A DNA stretch of 64,000 nt. Source: Paenibacillus athensensis (GTDB lineage Bacteria; Bacillota; Bacilli; Paenibacillales; NBRC-103111). A program made the position numbers and the translations under genes. Shown here piece after piece: positions 58,949 to 64,000 of the stretch. The first letter of the stretch is position 1; every line of letters begins with the position of its first letter. The notes beneath the pieces are model-generated. The model was not told the origin of the DNA and ran no database searches. It worked only from the letters and a program-made list of their open reading frames with translations. The stretch lies in NCBI RefSeq assembly GCF_004514475.2, contig NZ_MYFO02000003.1, positions 1 to 64,000 of the forward strand. Reading direction: 5' to 3'.

Positions 58949-59713
58949 TCAACGCACAAATCTCCCATGATGTCGCGCGAGTCGCAAGGCTTTTCGATAC
59001 ATTTGCTTGTTGGTCAGTTGATTGAAGATAAAGGGGTCCGGGGCTGTATTGACCTCAATAATCCACGGCTTGAATTGCTTATCCACACCAATGTCGACGC
59101 CAATTTCCTTAAAGCCCGGATGAACGCTTTGGAATTGCTTGGCGATTCGCAGCCCGAGCGATTGTAATTGGTTGATAAAGGATCGAGTTTTCGTGGGATT
59201 CAAGTAGGTACCGATCAGTGGCTCAAGCGCGAGCGGCTTGCCGCTATTGTGAAAGTTTGTCACAATTTTCTTCGGATGAGCGACGCGACCGATATAGCCG
59301 GTCACTTCCCACTTCTCTTGCAGGTTTTTTTGGACCATCACCCGAATATCGAAAATCCGCTTTTGATGGGTCAGCAGGTGAATCCCTTTTTGAATCAAAT
59401 AAGCTCGCTTTAGCTTCGATTTGCTTAATGCCGCATACATGGCGTTGTAGGTCCCAAAGGTCCGCTGCGCTTGGCCAGCCTTGTAGACGAAGCTGCCGTT
59501 GGGTTTCCGTTCCACCCGGATTACACCATTCCCGGAAGTTCCATGAATGGGTTTGACATAGACCATCCTGTGCTTATTCAGCATCGTGAGAAGATGGGAG
59601 GTGGACAATATTTTCGTTTCGGGGACAAAAGGTCTGACTTCCTTGCTGCGCAGCAGGAGGTTCGTTTTGCTCCATTTGCTGCCCAATGTTCGTGGGCGTC
59701 GAACGATTTTCAT
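58949..59713 (-). CDS. YheC/YheD-type ATP-grasp protein
   Basis: A 254-residue ATP-grasp protein of the endospore-coat-associated YheC/D family. Seen: VYVKPIHGTSGNGVIRVE (ATP-binding Lys and Gly loop), FDIRVMVQKN and the C-terminal metal site EIGVDIGVDKQ...WIIEVNTAPDP. These proteins are found mainly in spore-forming Bacillales; the ligase substrate is unknown. The start at 59713 follows GAGGTGC. It is a single gene, convergent with the Doc toxin. Confidence 0.82.
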   Translation of the reverse strand: MKIVRRPRTLGSKWSKTNLLLRSKEVRPFVPETKILSTSHLLTMLNKHRMVYVKPIHGTSGNGVIRVERKPNGSFVYKAGQAQRTFGTYNAMYAALSKSKLKRAYLIQKGIHLLTHQKRIFDIRVMVQKNLQEKWEVTGYIGRVAHPKKIVTNFHNSGKPLALEPLIGTYLNPTKTRSFINQLQSLGLRIAKQFQSVHPGFKEIGVDIGVDKQFKPWIIEVNTAPDPFIFNQLTNKQMYRKALRLARHHGRFVR

Positions 59714-59898
59714 GTTTTGCACCTCATTTTTCGTTTTGGAGAGTACATTCCCTTGCATCGTATTCAAGAAGGCGACCGCATTCTTGGAGACCCGTCTAGC
59801 GAATGTCTAGAATTTATCCAAGGATACGATGTAAAATAGAAACTGGAAATTAAATTGCACAAGGCATTTAGAGTGGCTATAGAATTGAGGGAAATCCG

Positions 59899-62800
59899 TT
59901 GCGCAAAAAGGCCAGGATGGTCACCATCCTTATCTTATTCATTATGGCGATTTCGGCATTGCGTATAGTTGTGATCAACCTGCAGGTGCCCTTGAAGCAT
60001 CCGCTGGCCCAGCAAGGTGTTCTGGATTTGCGCGGCTGGACGATGCCCAAGGACCGTACCATCACGCTGGATGGGGAGTGGGAATTTTATCCCTACCAGC
60101 TGCTGAAGCCGGCTGTGGATGCGGAGGAGGATGCGGGGGCTTCGTCCAAGATCGCTTTCATTCCCGTGCCGGGCGCGTGGGATGCGTATTTTTCGGATAA
60201 GCAGATATTTCGGTATGGGACCTACCGGCTGCGTATTCTGCTGAATGAGGATGACGAGGCTACATATAGTTTGCGAACAAATGAGATCAGAAATGCTTCG
60301 GCGATCTACGTCAACGGCCAGCTGGCGGGGGGAGCCGGGATCCCTTCGGAGAAGCGGGAATCGTACACGGCCCAAAGAATTCCGTATACGGTCCTGATCC
60401 CTGAGGGGAGCAGCCTTGTAGACATCCGGATTACGGTTTCCAATCATGCCGGGGATGGGGGTGTGACAAAGTCCATCCGTTTTGGAACACGAGAGGCGAT
60501 TGAAGAGCGAACGATCCTGTCTATGGGGCTCCAGCTGCTGCTGAGCATCGTGTTGCTGGTCCATGCGCTGTATGCGCTCATTTTGTATGTCTTTGGCGCC
60601 GGGAACAGGGGGTTGAACTATTTTGCCCTGACGATTCTCTGCGGCTTGTTCAGTGTGATTGCCGTGGACGAGCGGTTGCTCTTTATTCTGCTTCCCCTTT
60701 CCTTTGAGATTACCGTCAAAATCTCCTTGCTTGCTTATATCGGCGTGATGGCGTTCCTGCCGCCTTTGTTCAAGCAGATGTTTCCGGACTATGGAAGTGT
60801 CAGGGCGGTTCGCGGTTTTGCTGTGTTCTGCAGTGTTTACGCCGCTTTTGTCCTTTGTTTCCCGTCTGAATACACGCTGCCCGTGCTCCCGTTATTGGCT
60901 GCCGTGCTTGTTGTCTCCGTGGTGATCTCGGGCTCGATTCTTTTCGCCGCCATGAAGGGTCAGGAAGACGCTATTTTTCTGCTGCTGAGCTGCGTCAGCC
61001 TGGGCACGAATGTGGCCTGGACGTTGCTTGGCCCGCGAATTATTCCGTTTGAGCTGATGCATTATCCGTTTGATCTGATTTTCACTGTATTGGCTTTTGC
61101 TGCCTTCTGGTTCAAGCGTTTTTTACGATCCGTTACCCAAACGAAGGAGTTGGCTGAGAAGCTGCAGCAGACGAATCAGGCCAAGGATGAGTTTCTGGCC
61201 AATACGTCCCATGAGCTGAGAAATCCGCTGCATGCCGTTCTCAACATTGCCCAGACGATGCTGGATGATCAAACGTACCCGGTGCACGAGGCTCATCGGA
61301 CGAAATTGGGCATACAGCTCGATGTAGCCCGGCGAATGTCCTTGATGGTAGAGGATTTATTGGACATGGCGCGTCTGAAGGAGCATAGGGTCCAACTGCA
61401 AATCGACACCGTGAAGGTTCAAGCCGTAGCTGCCGGAAGCGTTGAGATGATCAGGTACCTGCTGGAGGGCAAGGCGGTTGCATTGCATATGGGCATACCT
61501 GGCGATTTTCCTGCTGTATGGGCCGACGAGCATCGACTCACGCAAATTATGTTTAATTTGCTTCACAATGCGGTCAAGTTTACGGAGCGAGGCAGCATTG
61601 ATATTCAGGCAGAGGTTAAGGATGGAATGGCCCGGGTTCATGTCAGGGATACGGGCGTCGGGATGGAGGAGGAGACGCTGCGAAGAGCGTTTCTTCCTTA
61701 TGAGCAAGGACCTGCCGACACGCATGCCGCTTACGGCGGCTTCGGGTTGGGGTTGAGTATATGCAAGCAGCTTGTGGAGCTTCAGGGCGGACAATTGCTG
61801 GCCGTTTCCTCTCCGGGCGAAGGTTCTGTTTTTACGTTCACCTTGCCTTTAGCGGAGGGGCAGAAGCAGGAGGATGCAGGGCCGGTCCCGCTTGTTCACG
61901 ACCTGGAAGCGGCTGTTGCTTTGGCCGAAAGGGCGAGGAACGATTTCGCAGCAGGCGGGGAGGACAGCGCTCCTTTGCTGCAGCGGCAGCGCATTCTGGC
62001 TGTAGACGATGATCGCGTGAATTTGCAGGTATTAACGGATATTCTCGAATCTGCGAGCTATGAGGTATCGACGGCGATCAGCGGCGTTGAGGCGTTAGCG
62101 AAATTGAGTGGAACCCGATTCGATTTGTTGATTCTGGACGCCATGATGCCGAATATGTCGGGATATGAGCTGACGCGCATCGTTCGGGAACGCTACACGT
62201 CCTCCGAGCTGCCCATCTTGCTGTTAACGGCGAGGAGTAGTCCGGAGGATATTCAGACCGGCTTCCAGTTAGGGGCTAACGATTATTTGACGAAGCCGGT
62301 TGGCTCGCTTGAGCTGAAGTCCCGGGTGCGGGCTTGGACGGAGCTGACGCTGTCGATCGAGCAGCGGCTGCAAATCGAAGCTGCATGGCTACAGGCCCAG
62401 ATCAAGCCGCATTTTTTATTTAACGTCCTTCATGCGATATCGACCTTGGGCTACACGGATACGGACCGTATGCAGATTTTGCTGGAGCATTTCAGCAATT
62501 ACCTGAGGAGCAGCTTTGATTTCCAGAATGTCGACAGTGTGGTGTCCATCGAGCAGGAGCTGGAGCTTGTACGCAGTTATTTATATATAGAAAGAGAGCG
62601 CTTCGGCGAACGCCTTCAGGTGGAGTGGAGGGTCGATGCCAAGCGGGATGTTCTCGTGCCTCCGCTATCGATTCAGACCTTGGTGGAAAATGCGGTCAGA
62701 CACGGGTTAGTCACACGGATTCGCGGGGGCGTCATTACGATCCGCATCGATGAACAAGATACCTTCACGGAGGTCGCCATCTGCGATGATGGCGTAGGGA

Positions 62801-62967
62801 TGGAAGAAAGCCAATGGTGGCCGCTGCTCCATGCTTCGCCGGGCAATGGTCAAGGGATCGGCCTGCGCAATACCGACCGTCGTCTGAAGCAGTTGTTTGG
62901 CAGCGGGCTGCGGATTCAAAGCGTCCCGGACCAGGGGACGACCGTATCTTTTCGTATACCGAAGTAA
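59899..62967 (+). CDS. 7TMR-DISM hybrid sensor with two histidine-kinase modules
   Basis: A 1022-residue membrane sensor. An N-terminal anchor (about 8-27) and extracellular 7TMR-DISMED-like domain (about 40-205) precede seven transmembrane helices (about 210-415). Then come HisKA (His in TSHELRNPL, near 438), HATPase (NLLHNAVKF, DTGVGM, GFGLGLSI), a receiver (Asp near 747 in LLILDAMMPNMSG, Lys in LTKPVG), and finally a LytS-type second kinase: QIKPHFLFNVLHAIS (His near 838) with its own HATPase (NAVRHGL, DDGVGM, GIGLRNT). It starts with TTG after GAGGGAAA. No partner response regulator lies beside it. Confidence 0.88.
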   Translation: MRKKARMVTILILFIMAISALRIVVINLQVPLKHPLAQQGVLDLRGWTMPKDRTITLDGEWEFYPYQLLKPAVDAEEDAGASSKIAFIPVPGAWDAYFSDKQIFRYGTYRLRILLNEDDEATYSLRTNEIRNASAIYVNGQLAGGAGIPSEKRESYTAQRIPYTVLIPEGSSLVDIRITVSNHAGDGGVTKSIRFGTREAIEERTILSMGLQLLLSIVLLVHALYALILYVFGAGNRGLNYFALTILCGLFSVIAVDERLLFILLPLSFEITVKISLLAYIGVMAFLPPLFKQMFPDYGSVRAVRGFAVFCSVYAAFVLCFPSEYTLPVLPLLAAVLVVSVVISGSILFAAMKGQEDAIFLLLSCVSLGTNVAWTLLGPRIIPFELMHYPFDLIFTVLAFAAFWFKRFLRSVTQTKELAEKLQQTNQAKDEFLANTSHELRNPLHAVLNIAQTMLDDQTYPVHEAHRTKLGIQLDVARRMSLMVEDLLDMARLKEHRVQLQIDTVKVQAVAAGSVEMIRYLLEGKAVALHMGIPGDFPAVWADEHRLTQIMFNLLHNAVKFTERGSIDIQAEVKDGMARVHVRDTGVGMEEETLRRAFLPYEQGPADTHAAYGGFGLGLSICKQLVELQGGQLLAVSSPGEGSVFTFTLPLAEGQKQEDAGPVPLVHDLEAAVALAERARNDFAAGGEDSAPLLQRQRILAVDDDRVNLQVLTDILESASYEVSTAISGVEALAKLSGTRFDLLILDAMMPNMSGYELTRIVRERYTSSELPILLLTARSSPEDIQTGFQLGANDYLTKPVGSLELKSRVRAWTELTLSIEQRLQIEAAWLQAQIKPHFLFNVLHAISTLGYTDTDRMQILLEHFSNYLRSSFDFQNVDSVVSIEQELELVRSYLYIERERFGERLQVEWRVDAKRDVLVPPLSIQTLVENAVRHGLVTRIRGGVITIRIDEQDTFTEVAICDDGVGMEESQWWPLLHASPGNGQGIGLRNTDRRLKQLFGSGLRIQSVPDQGTTVSFRIPK

Positions 62968-63057
62968 TTGATGGACAACGCTGAAGTGCTTATAGTAAGC
63001 GGAAGAAGAATGGCGTGAGGATAACATTTGTAAATAGAAAAAGAAAGAAGGTTTTTC

Positions 63058-64000
63058 ATGGCAACGATGATTGGAATTGACCTGGGGACTTCAAACAGCT
63101 TGGTTGCTTATTGGACGGATAGTGGGCCAAAGCTGATCCCAAATGCGTTCGGGAGCTATTTGACCCCATCTGTCGTAAGCGTAGACGATCATGGCGAGAT
63201 GATGGTCGGTCAAATTGCCAAGGAACGCCTCATTACGCATCCCCACGTAACGGTGGCGGCATTTAAACGATTTATGGGGACGGAGAAACAGTTTCATCTC
63301 AACAAATATAAACTTTCGGCTGCAGAGCTGTCTTCCCTTGTTTTGCGGTCGCTGAAGGCGGATGCGGAAGCTTTTCTCGGTGAAGAAGTGACCGAAGCGG
63401 TCATCAGTGTTCCCGCTTATTTTAACGATGCCCAGCGTAAAGCGACAAAATATGCAGCTGAGCTTGCAGGTCTGAAAGTGGAACGGCTCATCAGCGAGCC
63501 AACTGCTGCTGCGCTTTCTTACGGTTTGCACGAAAAAGCGGACAACACGCAATTTTTGATTTTCGACCTAGGCGGAGGCACGTTTGACGTATCGATCCTT
63601 GAGTTTTTTGAAGGTATTATGGAGGTTAAGTCGGTTGCAGGCGACAATTTTCTGGGTGGGGAAGATTTTACCGAGCTGCTCGCCAACTATTTTATTGAAA
63701 AAAGCGAACTTGTATTGGCGGAGTTGGACAGTAAGGCCAAGTCGATCATTTTTAAACAGGCCGAGCTATGCAAGCGTGAGCTTGCCGGTGCGACTACAGG
63801 GAAGATGGTGTATGAAACGCTTGAAAAAACCTATGAAGTCGCCATAAATTATGCACAATTCGAGAAACTCGCCGCTTTGTTAATTACTCGACTAAGAAAC
63901 CCGATTGAACGGGCGTTAAGTGACGCATCGCTGACACCGAAAGATTTGGACGCGGTTATTCTAATCGGTGGCGCTACCCGGATGCCGCTGATCAAATCGG
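63058..64000 (+). CDS. hscC: Hsp70-family chaperone HscC (partial, runs off the window)
   Basis: The first 314 residues of an Hsp70. The ATPase motifs are IGIDLGTSNSLVAYW at the N-terminus, VISVPAYFNDAQRKAT, EPTAAALSYGLHEK and FDLGGGTFDVSILE, with LIGGATRMPLI at the window edge. PNAFGSYLTPSVVS and ELSSLVLRSLKADAEAFL resemble HscC more than DnaK. HscC is an auxiliary Hsp70; its clients are poorly known. The ATG follows AAGAAGG. It lies 90 bases after the hybrid kinase on the same strand. Confidence 0.88.
   Translation, partial: MATMIGIDLGTSNSLVAYWTDSGPKLIPNAFGSYLTPSVVSVDDHGEMMVGQIAKERLITHPHVTVAAFKRFMGTEKQFHLNKYKLSAAELSSLVLRSLKADAEAFLGEEVTEAVISVPAYFNDAQRKATKYAAELAGLKVERLISEPTAAALSYGLHEKADNTQFLIFDLGGGTFDVSILEFFEGIMEVKSVAGDNFLGGEDFTELLANYFIEKSELVLAELDSKAKSIIFKQAELCKRELAGATTGKMVYETLEKTYEVAINYAQFEKLAALLITRLRNPIERALSDASLTPKDLDAVILIGGATRMPLIKS

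Overview
The window is about 64 kb of a Gram-positive, spore-former-type chromosome of the Paenibacillaceae kind (Paenibacillus or close kin). Evidence: moderately high GC with strong AGGAGG-type ribosome sites, TTG/GTG starts, Bacillus-like gene orders (hprK-lgt-ppaX-yvoF, trxB-rapZ-yvcK-whiA-HPr, cggR-gap-pgk-tpi-gpm-eno, secG-rnr-smpB-ssrA), an SLH-anchored protein, a YheC/D-type ATP-grasp protein and a discoidin/CBM/GH87 alpha-1,3-glucanase architecture known from paenibacilli.

Layout. 1-1310: 3' end of a 23S rRNA gene and eight tRNAs (Ser, Met, Val, Thr, Asp, Phe, Tyr, Lys). 1.3-7.8 kb: a UPF0045 protein, a LarA-family protein, a MraY/WecA-family phosphoglycosyltransferase, a tandem NlpC/P60 protein, a PucR/CdaR-type regulator and the sugar-importer ATPase MsmX. 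7.9-11 kb: hprK-lgt-ppaX-yvoF, followed by a hexanucleotide repeat array. 11.6-20.7 kb: a full histidine operon (hisZGDBHAFIE, then a PHP-type histidinol phosphatase) and a divergent PRPP synthetase. 20.7-28 kb: TPR protein, trxB, ROK glucokinase, rapZ, yvcK, whiA and an HPr-like protein. 28-38.5 kb: an accessory region with a copper-amine-oxidase-N-domain protein, a frameshifted HTH/PIN toxin-antitoxin pair, a MITE-like hairpin element, a secreted 1305-residue GH87 glucanase with a cre site, an RCC1/SLH surface protein, clpP with a CtsR operator, and tRNA-Arg. 38.6-46 kb: the glycolytic operon under a recognisable CggR operator. 46-52 kb: M50-like membrane protein, secG, rnr with a very long low-complexity tail, smpB and ssrA (tmRNA). 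52-54.6 kb: an AT-richer island inserted at the 3' end of ssrA, bounded by a decayed copy of the ssrA 3' end. 54.7-58.1 kb: an ABC exporter with a cyclic-nucleotide-binding domain, two GNAT-like acyltransferases and, between them, a 34-residue peptide gene. 58.2-64 kb: an AbrB/Doc toxin-antitoxin pair, the ATP-grasp protein, a double-kinase hybrid sensor and the start of an HscC-type Hsp70.

How the genes work together. Much of the window concerns carbon flow and its control: HprK and an HPr with both His15 and Ser46, MsmX, a cre box before the glucanase, CggR with its operator, lower glycolysis, YvcK and a glucokinase. A second theme is RNA and protein quality control (RNase R, SmpB, tmRNA, ClpP, HscC). 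The best candidate for an undescribed system is the ABC-cNMP / GNAT / 34-aa peptide / GNAT operon at 54.7-58.1 kb, which looks like a small ribosomally made, possibly acylated, exported peptide. This is inferred from gene layout only.
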